Below are positions 53,533 to 64,000 of a stretch of 64,000 bases of DNA, in pieces; position 1 is the stretch's first letter, and the number at the start of each line of letters is the position of its first letter. This DNA is from Symsagittifera roscoffensis (Eukaryota; Xenacoelomorpha; Acoela; Convolutidae), in assembly GCF_963678635.1 (NCBI RefSeq), contig NC_087066.1:31935301-31999300 (forward strand). The letters run 5' to 3'. The notes beneath the pieces are model-generated. The model saw nothing but the letters and a program-made list of their open reading frames with translations, had not been told where the DNA came from and did no database searches. The position numbers and the translations under genes are program-made.

Positions 53533-54409
53533 TGCCATTCTGCCAGATGACACAGCACAACCTTCCGGCGACGTAAAAAAGGACGGCTAAAGGCCTTATG
53601 AACGAAAAAGTGTTGCGAAGGAGGGTCAGAATGTTCTAGAATTTTTAATTTTAAAATTTCGATTGAAGAGTGAACATTTCTGAGAAATAGAAAAAAATCG
53701 GCCATTTTGAATAAAAAAGACGAAAAGGAGAACAACGAAAAATATTGTGAAGAACAGTCGTATCAGAGACAAAAAATACGAAGCCTCTTATCGTGGCAAT
53801 AACACACGATAAGAACCTTAGCGACGGAAATTTGTGGAGAAGGAGGCTTCAGTGGGGGAAGAAATATACCACGGGACCCTCCCGGGACACGAAATATAAG
53901 AGATAAGAGTGTTATCTCAAGAATATTACGGGAGCGGGGGCTTGGTCCCCAGAGACTGTCTATGTAAAGGGACTGTATAGACTGACTGTATAGCTGCTAT
54001 AATGTCATAGATCTTAATTAACACCGTTATTATTTAATATTTCAGAGTATGAGTGGCTAGAAAAAGGAAAGGGTCAAACCATCTCTAATGGATTTAATAT
54101 AGAACTGTCACACAAAAACATAATAAAATAGGTTGTTCGAGCCGTGTTTTTAATGACAATCACGTAGTCTGAGGATCCGAGACTCAGCTATGTGGTTGTG
54201 TTCGCATGTAAACGAAAGCTGATCAAAAGTCGTTTGACTGATGGCCTAAAAATGGTAACTTTTTACTTTGCCCTAAACAGACCAGAAAATCAACTGGCAA
54301 GGTCGAGACGGTGAATAACGAGTAGGATTAAGGTAACTGACGCCTGCCAGTCGTTAATAGGTACTTTTTCTACGCTCCGTCGCTGTGTAGTATTTGGGCG
54401 AATGTTACA
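53533..54409 (+). repeat. 3' LTR of element B
   Basis: 877 bp, the same length as the 5' LTR and differing by 14 substitutions and two single-base indels by eye. Ends GGGCGAATGTTACA, followed by the target duplication. Confidence 0.95.
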
Positions 54410-54414
54410 GGTTG
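54410..54414 (+). repeat. Target site duplication of element B, right
   Basis: GGTTG, identical to 28294-28298. The host reading frame resumes directly after it. Confidence 0.9.
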
Positions 54415-54952
54415 AACGTCATCCCGTGCAAAAATTTAAGGTTAAAACTGTCAAACCAACAACTCAGAATTGCGATAGGACTTCATTTAGGATCAAAAAT
54501 ATGCGAACGGCATAAATGCGTGTGCGGAAAAGACGTTTCCGAGGATGGTTGGCATGGTCTTTCTTGCCTCAAAAGTGCAGGGAGATTCTCTAGACATTCA
54601 AACCTGAATGCCCTTATAAAGCAGAGTCTATCATCTACTCACATTCCGTCTGTTTTAGAACCACGACACCTCTACAGGACCGTTCAGAAGCGACCAGACG
54701 TTTTGACGCTCGTTCCATGGGCTGATGGTTAAGCAGCTCTTGTGGGATGTAACGGTAGTAGACTCCTTAGCTCCTTGTAGGATTAATGCCGGGTCTGTTT
54801 GTAACACTGGTACGGCTGCCGCTGAAGCGGAAGAGCGAAAAATTGACAAATATAAAGATCTTGTAAATGATGGATATCTTTTTCAACCGCTAGCTTTTGA
54901 AATTCAGGGCGCGGCCGGCCCCAGCACAAGTTTTTTTGAGCAAGCTTTGTAA
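54415..54952 (+). pseudogene. C-terminus of the split non-LTR RT: CCHC knuckle and nuclease-like end
   Basis: Frame 54394-54732 (its first residues come from the LTR) carries RLKLSNQQLRIAIGLHLGS, then CERHKCVCG...GWHGLSC, a C-x-C...H-x4-C-type zinc site, and KRPDVLTLVPW. A one-base shift near 54724 leads to frame 54725-54952 with LLWDVTVVDSLAP. PD-x(n)-(D)xT resembles the PD-(D/E)XK restriction-like endonuclease that early-branching non-LTR elements use for target nicking. The protein ends at 54952. Frameshift and the B insertion make it non-functional. Confidence 0.75.
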
Positions 54953-55316
54953 GAACCTAAGCATATGCACTGAGGAACCCAGAGCAGGCAGCTTTTTAAA
55001 ACAGAATCTCCCTGGCAATACAGATTGCGAACGCCGCTTGCGTACTCGGAACAATAAATGACAAAATAACTTTCGACGAAATTTTTTACTTGTAACACTT
55101 GTATATTATATTATCTCGTGTCGAGTTGCGTGTTCTTATTGAAGAAACGTAACCCGTATCGATTTTAATTGAAAAGGACTTAAACACTTGACATCTTCTT
55201 TTATCATTATCACTTCCATATCTAGAAAATTCCAAGGATTTTGACTGGAATACATGATGAAGGGACTCATGACTGTAACCTCGGTTACTATGATACTTTT
55301 GACCTTCTGATTATCT
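54953..55316 (+). other. 3' UTR of the non-LTR element
   Basis: No coding frame; sequence between the end of the RT protein and the return of repeat R. No poly-A tail or simple-repeat tail is obvious. Confidence 0.4.
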
Positions 55317-55450
55317 TTAATAATAAATTCCTGTAATTATCACATTAGTCTGTGGGACCAACTTTGAATATAAGTATTAAAGCAGTTAAAGATTTTTCGA
55401 ATTTTCAATTCAACTTATACTCACTCGTTGTTTCATTCCGAGAAAGCGCG
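55317..55450 (+). repeat. Repeat R, right part
   Basis: Matches 6310-6425 (TTAAAGCAGTTAAAGAT, TTCGAATTTTCAATTCAA, TTGTTTCATTCCG). Begins with TTTAATAATAA, similar to the sequence where the left part stops at about 25728. Confidence 0.65.
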
Positions 55451-56126
55451 CCGAAGTTCGTGGTTCGCTTAGGACATGGAACTTAAGAATCGTTACAGCT
55501 TTAAGGTTACTACCAATAAAGCCCCATTCACTCTCTAGTTAGAAATAAGTACGCTTTCCTGGCTAGGTCTCTAAATATCTAAATTATACCATCGCCTTTA
55601 AAAACAGGCATAGTGAATATGGGCCTAGTTTAAAAACAGGGTTGTGAATTTATTGTAAGTATTGGTAAAATGATTTTTTATTGCTGAAAAAATGTAACAT
55701 GAAACACGAAGAGTTTGAGTCTATCTATAGGGGTTCATCTTGTACCTATTTTGTTTCCTCTTTTAGTTCGCTCTGTGTTGGATCACTGCTTTTATAGCTC
55801 CCGTACACCTCATCAGCCAGTCCTTTCATGAAAAATGCCGATTTGTTCATGCCAGCAATTCTATTGTCTAGGCTGTAAAGCGAAGAAGTCGAAGTTCTGC
55901 GCTTCTTTGCATCTGAAAAAATAATGCAAGGATCTCATTAAAATCTTTAGTTTCGGTCTCAACATGAAGAGTTTGATACTTGTTTGTTTTTTATAATAGA
56001 AGAGCAAAAAATGTCTGAAGATAGTTTTTACGTAATTCGTAAAGTCCAAAATAGGTTGGATATTTTTCCTTCGTTTTTGCAAGTCTCAGTAATTATGGGT
56101 CTAGCGTGATTAAAATGAAACTTATT
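55451..56126. other. Intergenic, downstream of the Sec1/Munc18-family gene
   Basis: No coding frame recognised. It includes the presumed 3' UTR of the minus-strand gene; a poly-A signal was not pinned down. Confidence 0.45.
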
Positions 56127-59100
56127 CTAGGCGTGTAGGTATAGACTTCTACCTTTTTTCTTTTGATTTTTCATCTTTTTGGAGTCCGATGCTCTGACCG
56201 GGTTGTTCCCATAAGGTTTCATTGTCGCGTATGACTTTGTTTTCCTCAACAGTCCAGAGCGTTTTGGTATCGATTCAGCTGCTCTAATGGGCGGACTAGG
56301 TCCATAATTTGTGTCGTACTTAATTAGACTGTTTATACCGTTAACTTTCTCAAGAAAATCGTCGGGATTGATGAGTTGGGAACCACCTGGTCAAGCCATG
56401 TTCAATATTCAATCATCAATATGTTTTATTTTCTTGAAATTTATGAAAATCTGTTGCGACAATGTGCTCTAAGTATATGAATAATCCTCTTGGAAAATAT
56501 AGCTGTGTTGGCTTATGATGCATTTGATTCGATAAAAGTTCCAGCATAGTGAATGAAGCACCGGGGTGCCTAGAGTTGCTGTGGCAAGTCAATGACTACT
56601 GTAAGACCTGAAAAGTGTTATTGTTGGCATTTATGAACATGGCTCCCTAGAAATACGAAAGGTCCTCCGTTCTTGTGAAAGAAGTCATTTAATAGCTGTG
56701 CGTACTTCGCTTCCCCATATGTTAGTCCACCGGATACAAAAACGACAACGGAATTGCGTTCCGCAAGGCGCTGTTGATGAGGATGTTGGTTGTGGATGTT
56801 AGTCTTGCGCTTTTTTGCCATCATGGGTTTCGGGTGGACGTCGAGAGCTGGAAATTTGTCGAAGTTGTAGCTCGGATTCTGAACCAGTTCCTTGACCAGG
56901 TGATAAATATTGGGACACCAGTCGACGATGCTTGGCATTTTATCTGGTCTAATTGGTATCTAATAATATGCGCAAAATATGACTTTTGGATAAAATTTTG
57001 CGATTTCAGATGGATCCAAGAGTATTTTAAGAATATTTTAATAATTTCGATCTCTTCCTAGTCGGTGGTTCCATTTATTGACAATTACATGACAGAAAAA
57101 ATTGTTGGAAATCGAACCTTCCGTATGAACTCGCATGATAATTCCTGTTTCCAGTCTCTGTTTTGCTCCTTAAATTTGGCCCAGGAGCCACTTTGAGCGA
57201 TGATCGGAGTCCCAAGAAAATCCATGTTGGACAAAACGGGAATGTAGTCGTCTGGAATGTCAGCCTCTTCGAATCGGATATTTAGTTCATCCATAGATAT
57301 CCCGCCAATAGACGATAAGGATCTTGCGTACAAGTATAGAAGTCTGATTCGTTCATTGAGACTCAGCTGGCGGCCTAGCGTGCCGTCAGCGTTACTTTTC
57401 AGAACTTCTTGAACAATTTTCCAGTTTATAAGCTCGCCTTTCTTTTGCTCGAGATTAGACGCCAGGTATTGCTCACATTCTACTACTTTTTTGCTGTAAA
57501 CCTGCAGTGTTTGTTCCACGAGATGAGAAAGAGCCCCGATCATTTCTTTGAAGAATCTCTGTTCTGGGTATTTGGACATGAGTTCCTGTAGTTTGGTCAG
57601 GGATAGTTGCTTGACATTACCTTGCTCCAGTTTCTCCTGATTTTTGAGATCATCGATGAGCTGTTGGACTTGACCTATGGTTGATGTATTATTAGTTTGC
57701 ACAGTGCAGAAATAAAATACGCTTGCGATTAGCAAGAGTTATCAAATCGAAATATAGACTTTTTTTCTGGTTAACAACTAGGTTAAAATCACTTGTATCA
57801 TTTTACCTTTGGTTCATAAGTTATTTCATTGCACTTGGCCTGGAGGTAATGAAGTTGCCTTTGAAAACTTATGCCAGGAATTCGAGTCCCGACCGGATTT
57901 TGTTTTTTTTTTGTCTGAAATTGAATTTTTTTCCGGGCAATATTGATAAGTCGGATTTTAGTTTGTCTGCTTGTGTTTTTTCGGCTTTGTTGCCAAACCA
58001 TAATTTTTTTTGCGCTGTAATCAGTTTCCTTTGTAGTCTCAAGTGTCGCTGATTAACTACTTTGTAGTTTTTGAAAATTACTTTACCTGGAAATTAGTTT
58101 TTCGTATTTCCAAGAAAGTTGATTACTTTTTTATGACAACCATTTACTTTGGTATTTTTGTTTTTGCATCAATTGGCATCTAACCATGTTTGTTGGCTTA
58201 GTGTTTGTTGGCTTACCCTTAATAAATGGTAAAGGCTTGCTTAATGCTTGTGGTTGTATTTTTCGTCTGTTTTTTTCTGAGATTGAACTTTTCCTGTTTC
58301 CAAAATAATAAGTTTTTCGTTACACCCATTTATTTTGGCAATTTCGTTTTCGGATTGATTGGCGTCTAACCATGTGTTGTTCGCTTAATGGACACTCGGA
58401 ACACTTTTAAATCTGGCTTGGTTGTGTTCTCGTCTGTTTTTCTGTGATTGGATTTTTTTTTTTCGAATTTCCAGTTTTTTTAAGTTTTTTTCCACTTAGT
58501 TATTTCCATCTTGCAACGGTGCGCTTTTGTTGTATCGCAAGTTATGCGAAGCTTAGCTTTGCTTCAGTGTCTGAACATCCATTAATTTTTTTTGGGTGAT
58601 TCAATGTTGTTAATTAAAACACTGAATTCCAAAAGCGCATTTAAACTATTTTTTGCTAACCTATGGCCTCGACAATGTTGGTGTATCGCATGTTTCTCCA
58701 GAAATGATTGGAGTCGTCCAAATAGAGAACTCGTTCGGTCTTCATCTCCTCCTCGGCTGCTGTCTGCACAGAGTAGATGTATTCATTCTGCTTTAGTGTG
58801 TTTGGGTTGTTGCCTTGAAATATTAAAAGCAGCCCATTTCAATTTTTCAAATTTCTTCAAATTTCAATCGTATACTTCACTAATCATTGTCTTGTTGATA
58901 ACAAAAGCGAAGACTTAGCCCTTTTTAGGTTGAAGGTCAACATTGGTTTACCTTCCAATCCGATAGCCAAATAGTCCCGGGCCAATGCTTCTGTGGTCAA
59001 ATCGTGAAGAACTAAAATGAGTAATTTGAAAATTGACCATAATGATAGGTTTATTAGTTTTTACGTATTGATTTTACATGCAACTTTACATTGTATTTTT

Positions 59101-60132
59101 GCATCATAGCAGAGATATATGGAGTGGACAATAATTAGTTCTTCTAAAAATGGCCTCCTGGTTTATATCTACTCACCTGGTGTGATGGTGTCAAAACTCC
59201 TGTCCATGATAATGATGGTGGAGTCTATGTTGGACCATACCATGGTCTCCCTGTTCTCCAAATGGTACAGTTGGATCAGTCTCCTCACCTCCTCTGCAAA
59301 CTCACGATTCATGGCCGAGGAGAAGTTATTCAGATATCTGAAACAGGATTAAATTTTGTTCATAAATACATACATGTGAACCACGGTCTTTAATATTTTT
59401 GAGCTACTCAAGGTTTTTTGAGCTTTAAAAACCACTGGCCAACCCTTTTTGTAATCATCCATGCCGCCGAAATTTCTACCGGTGCCAGTGTTATGATGAC
59501 AAATAAAGTTTCCATAGTTCTAGCTCTGTGCATTTTAGAGCAGGTCGTTGGAACCTCTAAGATGAATAGTCCTCTTACATTAATCCATATGGGAGTTTTT
59601 ATAAGGAAAGAAAAGGAAATCAAGATTGGTCGACAGCGGATTAAGGGGGCGGAGGAGGGCGCGCCAAAAAAAACGCAATTTGTAAAAATTTTCCAAAAAG
59701 TGCCTAAAAACGCCTTTTTTGGCCTGTTTTTTCAAAATTTTGCCTGCGGCGCTAAAATTTCGGCCAAAACAGGGACTTTTTAGTGCTTCGGGAGAGCTCG
59801 AAACATCAATTTGTCAGCCGAAAAAAGGTCGACAAAATTTTCGAAAACTTTTTTGAAAATCCGCCCCCCTCATAGAAAAAATCCTAGATCCGCCACTGTT
59901 GGTCGATCAAGATTTTTTGATACCGCACAAGAAACTGGGGCGATCATCATAAACACTAGATGCTCGCCCTCACCTGATTTTACCGGGGAAATGTCCGAGT
60001 TGAATGCAGACTGAGATGACCTGGGTGGCCAATTTAGTGAGGTACGTGCTGTCCCTCAGGTGTCTCATCTTTGGATTGTAGTACATGGAGAAACACTGGC
60101 TCGAACTGATGTGGAACGCGTAGTCATTGCAT
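56127..60132 (-). CDS. Sec1/Munc18 (SM) family protein, multi-exon, N-terminus not found
   Basis: Minus-strand exons with GT/AG borders, by eye: 60132-59974 (FHISSSQCFSMYYNPKM...), 59337-59177 (NNFSSAMNREF... STIIIMDRSFDTITP), 59011-58952 (LHDLTTEALARDYLAIG), 58787-58661 (NEYIYSV...LYLDDSNHFWRNMRYTNI), 57674-57118 (LMSKYPEQRFFKEM... NERIRLLYLYARSL... MDFLGTPII), about 56951-56655 (IVDWCPNIYHLVKEL, VVVFVSGGLTYGEAKYA, FVFLGS) and 56387-56127 (LINPDDFLEKV, stop TAG). The order and motifs (DRxFD...P.LHxxT, LLYLYA, GGxTYxEA, xLG) are those of SM proteins, which bind syntaxin and drive SNARE-mediated fusion. Joins 59974/59337, 59177/59011 and 58661/57674 keep frame; 58952/58787 and the last donor are uncertain. 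The first ~170 residues are missing. Confidence 0.8.
57830..58590 (+). repeat. Possible tRNA-derived SINE sequence, internally duplicated
   Basis: Lies in an intron of the SM gene. GGAATTCGAGTCCCGACC (57880-57897) resembles a tRNA B-box. Two units about 185 bp apart (58134 and 58318) share ATTGGC(A/G)TCTAACCATGT and CGTCTGTTTTTCTG(A/T)GATTG. The end (GCGAAGCTTAGCTTTGCTTC, 58549-58568) resembles 62294-62312. Strongly diverged; the SINE call is tentative. Confidence 0.35.
59627..59906. mobile_element. hAT-type MITE with 8-bp target duplication
   Basis: A 264-bp element (59635-59898) flanked by perfect TTGGTCGA duplications (59627-59634, 59899-59906). Ends are imperfect inverted repeats: CAGCGGATTA...GGGGGCGG on the left and, reverse-complemented, CAGTGGCGGATCTAGG...GGGGGGCGG on the right. 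Eight-bp duplications and CAGTGGCGGAT-like ends are typical of hAT superfamily non-autonomous elements. No transposase. It sits within an SM-gene intron. Confidence 0.85.
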
Positions 60133-62139
60133 CTTAATAACATCAAGTTTTTCTACGTTTTTTTTACCAGCGAATAATTGATTTTTTTCTGAACAAGCAC
60201 ATTGATTTTTTTTGAAAATCACGCATTCACCAGGATGTAATTTTTCGAATATAAGATATTATTAATGTAGTTTCTTCAATGTCTCGATGTCCGTTTCATT
60301 TATGTATGGTAGGTAAAAAGTTTTTCCGATAGTTTTTTAGGTTTAATACTGCAAAAGACTGACTTTGTTCGGTATTTCAAGGGCAAAGAGGGACTTTATA
60401 CCAGGAGTTAATAGAACAGCGATTTAATCGTTTCAAGTGGACGCCATTTCGCGCGTTATTCTGCCAGGTCTATGCATGTCCGGATCTTGTTTTCCGAAAA
60501 CGGGATTTGCATTCTGTTCCCTAGCATGTTTACATAAGCCTCAATGGACCTAATTCAAAGGGTTTAACTATCGGCAAAGATTATCCGAAAACAAAGTGCA
60601 CAAGGTTAACGATTGTAGAATCTCACAGCTTAGTATTTTAAGATTATTTGAAGATATTTAGGCAGTTGATTAAAAACTTGATTTGATTTTTCATGCTAAA
60701 ATAGGACAAAACTAGCCTTGAAGAGCTTCAGCGATCTTTGTATCTATTTTCATATGATAAAAGGTGCAGTATTCTTTTTTATTTAAATTCGATCGAACTT
60801 TGATTTTGGTGGAATACTAACCCAAATGCGATCAGCTTCTAGCCTGTTTTTCTCCCAATGCAGTGCATTGCTTTGTCAGCTTTGACTGACAAAATCTTCG
60901 GTGTTATAATTACTTGTTCACGGACTACGAATTTGGTTTTCTTTGAACTCCATGTCTTTGCCTGGCATGTATTAATTTCTTTTAAGGTCATTATACATGT
61001 TTTGTTCACAGTTTTTGGTTTTTATATCGACTTGGGACAACCAGAAATGAGTACATAAAATAAGTTTGAAGCTAAAGGATTTAATCTCAAATTTCGTGCT
61101 TTACAGGACATTGAACTAAAGAGCAGACAGCAGAACAAATGGTAAGTTATGGTTTAGCATTTCTTTTCGATCATATATATGGAAAGGTAAAGAAGTAGCC
61201 AATTTGATAGCTGTTTTGATAGCCAATAATAACAATAAGAAATTGTTTCAACCAGTGATAAGCCATATAGTTATAACTTTTGTAAATAATTCAAATCAAG
61301 TTGGAACAGTTTGAGCTTGTTGTCGATATTTAAACGCTAAAGAACGTAGAATAGTTTTGGATAACTTCAACCTTTTTCGAAAGCATTGAAGATAACTAAC
61401 TGGTACATTATTTGGTGGCTTTTCTTTTTTTCGTCTGAGGCTAAAATGATTTGGAGTGATGCCAATATGAAAAATTGAGTGCAATGATTGAAAAAGGTGT
61501 GTAAAAGTGGTAATAAATATATTAAATTTTGGACTGTTTTTGAGTTTCCCCTGTTTGTTCCGACCATTGAAAATGGGGATGTACTTAGTCATCGACTGTG
61601 TTTTAGTTTGCTTTCCACGCGAAATAAGGCACGGCAAATAATCATTAGAATGGATCGACTGATAGATCATAATTAAGTCCTTTCAGTCCTGATTCCATTT
61701 TAAGTCTAATTTCGAGCGAAAGAAAATTTTGCATTTATGCTTTGAAAAGCTTAGTTTTGCTCCAGGACAGGCCTGCTAACTAATTTATATTATATGAACT
61801 AGTTCATATGGTGTATAATTGAGTCAGAGTTCATATTTTCACAAGATTCCAATTTTCCTTTCAGTTTTGCATGTAATTTTTGCCTCTTAAAAGATAAACT
61901 GGTGTCGAAAGTAAAGCTGTCAAAATATTTTTCATTAGATCAACGGCATGCCACTGTTATTGTCGCATTACTCGCTCGTCAAAAAATTTTTTTTCGTTAT
62001 CATTACTTTTTTGTACACTAGCAAGCGTTAGTGTATTAGAATTGGTGGCACTTTGGCTATAATCACGTTCTGTAGCATTGGAAATTTCATAGCATCTGTT
62101 CTCTGCTTTTTTGTGGCTACTGTTTGTAATTTAGTGTCC
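60133..62139. other. No confident gene; possible upstream exons
   Basis: The missing N-terminal exons of the SM gene should lie here or beyond the window, but no SM N-terminal motif was found. A minus-strand stretch at 60465-60560 (SIEAYVNMLGNRMQIPFSEN) is open for about 30 residues but has no recognisable match. The rest is AT-rich with short frames. Confidence 0.4.
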
Positions 62140-62350
62140 GTGGCTGAGTGGTTGGTGTGTGAGGTTTATGATATCTAGGTCGCAGATCAAATCCGAGGCG
62201 TAGCCGAATTTTGTACTAAATTGAGGCTTATTTCTATTTTTTTAATCGGACAGTATAGACCTGCTTTTGTCGTGTTCTCGCTCGTGTTTGTGAAGCGCAG
62301 CTTCGCCTCTGTGTATCTGAAAGGTGCCCTTGAAGTTCATGTTTTGGAAG
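62140..62350 (+). repeat. tRNA-like / SINE-like element
   Basis: TGGCTGAGTGGTTGG (62149-62163) matches a tRNA A-box (TRGYNNARNNGG). AGATCAAATCCGAGG (62184-62198) is a degenerate B-box about 35 bp downstream. The tail GTGAAGCGCAGCTTCGCCTC (about 62290-62309) resembles the end of the intron repeat at 58549. It cannot fold into a complete cloverleaf with a paired acceptor stem, so a functional tRNA is unlikely. Confidence 0.4.
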
Positions 62351-64000
62351 TTATGTCCGTTGTTCATATTTTATTTTCTGAAAGTTGGCATTTCGTAACA
62401 GGGTGTTTCATAACTATCTGCAGGGTGTTTAATAACCAATGAGACTTTTAAAAAGGCTGTCGTTTCTAGCTGTATGGACGGTTAAATATTAATTTTTACA
62501 AAGTGGCAGGTTATATGTGGATTTTTTAAAGAAAATTATAGATAAACAATTTTTTCAACAGATACTGGAAGTGTTTCAAGCCATTTGAGTCTCATTATCA
62601 GTCGTCATGCAGAACTTACTTGTCTGCCTAAAGTCCGATCGAACCCTCTAGATTACTTTGGTCGTGCATCGAGTCACTGCACTGAGATTTTGAACTGATT
62701 TGCAACGACATGCAACGACATTTTTGCCGCACATTTACACGGTATCAAGATTTAGCGGTCACAGCTTCACTTCGTAAGATGTTCACGTATTCAAGAATTA
62801 TTACGAAAATTTTTTATTAGCCATATTAGCATGCAGAGTTCTAACGAAAACAAAATTTATATTGTGAGGGAGTAAAAACGAGCCGATATATCATAGTTGA
62901 GACTTTTAAACTGTAATTCGATTGATTATCAGAAATGTTTCTCTGAATAGAGAAAAGAACAAATTTGCTTTTTGTCACTCTTTATTGAGTCGTTTTAAAT
63001 GCTACCATTGCTGAAGGTATATTATTGTACGCTGGTAAAGCCTGTTGGTAAAGTTTTCTACAGCTAGTTTAATCCTAAGCCCGAATGTTAAAAAAATGAC
63101 CAAAACTCTTCTCCATGTCCGCGTATCTGCTGTAGCTATTTATTATTTTCGCTTAAATCTGGTTGAACTACTAAATGTTTGGATTTTCCAAGAAAGTGAC
63201 AGGATATTCGTGCTCGGGTGTTTTTTTTCTCCAGACAATATTTGACTTAACTACCCATTTTTGACGGAATTGTTTCAGCCGGAAGGTATTGTTGTCCTGA
63301 GCATAAATTTAAAACGATATTTCACCTGTGACATTTTTTTGTTGTAATTTTGGGGGTTTAAAGGATGTTAATTTGGCTACTTTGGTATAATTAACGCGCG
63401 ATATTTTTTTAAACTATTAACGCATAAGCGGAGGTTTAATTCGTCATGGAACTCGATCCAAATTGAATTGAGGTTTGCTATTTGATTTATTTAACACTTT
63501 ACGATTTACATACAACATCAGCGAACCTTACTCAATAGACCTTAGAGAGCAGTCAAAATATTCAAAGCTTCGCCCTGATATGAGCAGTCGTGTTTCTATT
63601 TGCTTCGTCTTTGTCGTATTATTCCTATTATTGTTTCGGACTAAGCAGAAAATGGAATATTTATGCTTGTTTCGGTTTTTCAAGCAGTTTTGGGCTTGGG
63701 TCGGACTAAGCAGTTTTGACGGAAATTTGTATACCATTTGAAAAATATTGTTATCGGAGGCTGAAATTTAGAAAGTTATTTCATCTGTGTTCAGTTTGTG
63801 TAAAATTATGGGGGTTTAAAGATTGCAAATTTTGGACAATTAACGCGCGATAAATCGCGTTCTCAAAACAAGCGTAAGCGGCGGATTAATGCGTTCCAAA
63901 ATGAATTGAGGTGAACCATTTGTTCTGATTTTTAGTATCGAGGCTAATTGCATCCCTTTGCACTTCACATTAGCGTTTAGGAGAATAAATTGGTAAGAAT
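62351..64000. other. AT-rich sequence, no gene seen
   Basis: Short frames only. A related pair of segments, at about 63350-63470 and 63810-63910, share GGGGGTTTAAAG and TTAACGCGCGATA...GCG(T/G)AAGCGG(A/C)GG, indicating a diverged local duplication about 450 bp apart. Confidence 0.45.

Larger units (their letters stand above)
28299..54409 (+). mobile_element. Element B: giant Ty3/gypsy element with macro-domain Pol and SGNH ORF
   Basis: 26,111 bp between identical-length 877-bp LTRs (14 substitutions and two 1-bp indels between them by eye, about 1.6 percent), flanked by GGTTG. Order: LTR, 4.8-kb leader, gag, protease, RT, RNase H, linker, integrase, macro domain, spacer, very long ORF, 3' UTR, LTR. 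Integrase lies after RNase H, which is the Ty3/gypsy order. Two gag stops, one protease-proximal deletion, one protease-RT frame change, two integrase-region TGAs and one TAA in the large ORF suggest it is inactive as sequenced, but recent. Confidence 0.95.
25741..55316 (+). mobile_element. PHD-finger non-LTR retrotransposon split by element B
   Basis: The left part (25741-28298) encodes a PHD finger and an RT; the right part (54410-55316) continues the same protein into a CCHC knuckle and a PD-(D/E)XK-like end. The reading frame resumes exactly across the 5-bp target duplication of B. Repeat R sequence lies on both outer sides, with a TTTAATAATAA-like string at each edge (25728 and 55317), suggesting that this element had inserted into a copy of R. 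Outer ends are estimated from where similarity to R stops. Confidence 0.65.

Noticed and set aside
28299-54409. LTR start at TGTGCC (28297) instead of TGCC (28299)
   Set aside because: Only a start at 28299 gives matching 5-bp flanks (GGTTG on both sides); the two extra bases belong to the target site.
57085-57735. Single-exon 216-codon gene beginning at ATG 57735
   Set aside because: The first residues are intron sequence; an acceptor AG at 57675-57676 joins in frame with the exon ending at 58661, so this is an internal exon of the SM gene.
60465-60560. Additional SM-gene exon on the minus strand (SIEAYVNMLGNRMQIPFSEN)
   Set aside because: Open for about 30 residues with a plausible acceptor, but no similarity to the expected SM region and it hits a stop; not enough to call.
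62143-62215. Functional tRNA gene
   Set aside because: A-box is good but the acceptor stem does not pair and the B-box is degenerate.
1-64000. CRISPR array, rRNA genes, bacterial operons
   Set aside because: No regularly spaced identical repeats with unique spacers, no rRNA signature sequences, and gene structure is eukaryotic.

Overview
The window looks like a repeat-rich piece of an animal nuclear genome, probably an invertebrate. The support is an intron-containing Sec1/Munc18-type gene at the right end, metazoan-style retrotransposons (Ty3/gypsy LTR elements and a PHD-finger non-LTR element), a hAT-type MITE with an 8-bp target duplication, and AT-rich spacers. No bacterial operons, rRNA genes, confident tRNA genes or CRISPR arrays are visible. 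The species cannot be named from the sequence alone. All boundaries, identities and family calls are read by eye.

Layout. 1-3.9 kb: a badly decayed Ty3/gypsy copy (gag, protease, RT without its YxDD motif, integrase remnant). 4.5-4.85 kb: a possible relic of the leader of the giant element described below. 5.6-6.1 kb: a minus-strand fragment of the non-LTR RT found at 26-28 kb. 6.0-6.4 kb: repeat R. 6.8-10.1 kb: another decayed gypsy-like element interrupted by a 280-bp direct repeat. 10,859-24,289: element A, a minus-strand 13.4-kb giant LTR element that has lost about 5.8, 1.0 and 4.1 kb internally. 24.5-25.2 kb: a broken reading frame with two DnaJ-like (HPDK) segments. 25.7-28.3 and 54.4-55.3 kb: one non-LTR retrotransposon cut in two by element B. 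28,299-54,409: element B, a plus-strand 26.1-kb giant Ty3/gypsy element with 877-bp LTRs and a GGTTG target duplication. 56.1-60.1 kb: exons of a Sec1/Munc18-family gene on the minus strand. 60-64 kb: no convincing gene, one tRNA-like/SINE-like stretch.

The main discovery is the element family shared by A and B. Element B reads: LTR; a 4.8-kb structured leader; gag; protease; RT; RNase H; a long acidic linker; integrase; a C-terminal macro domain of the OARD1/TARG1-like type (hydrolases of ADP-ribose adducts); then a very long extra ORF. That ORF appears as 986 + 1966 codons in B, but a codon-by-codon comparison with A shows it was originally one frame of about 2955 codons. It holds an SGNH/GDSL hydrolase module, a second SGNH-like module, and a large C-terminal part I do not recognise. 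There is no evident envelope protein. The leader carries hairpins whose arms change in a compensatory way between copies, and a dense array of ACCCTCCG motifs. B has a few stops and frameshifts, so it is recently active but probably dead as sequenced. A lacks gag, protease, RT and the macro domain and would have depended on a relative.
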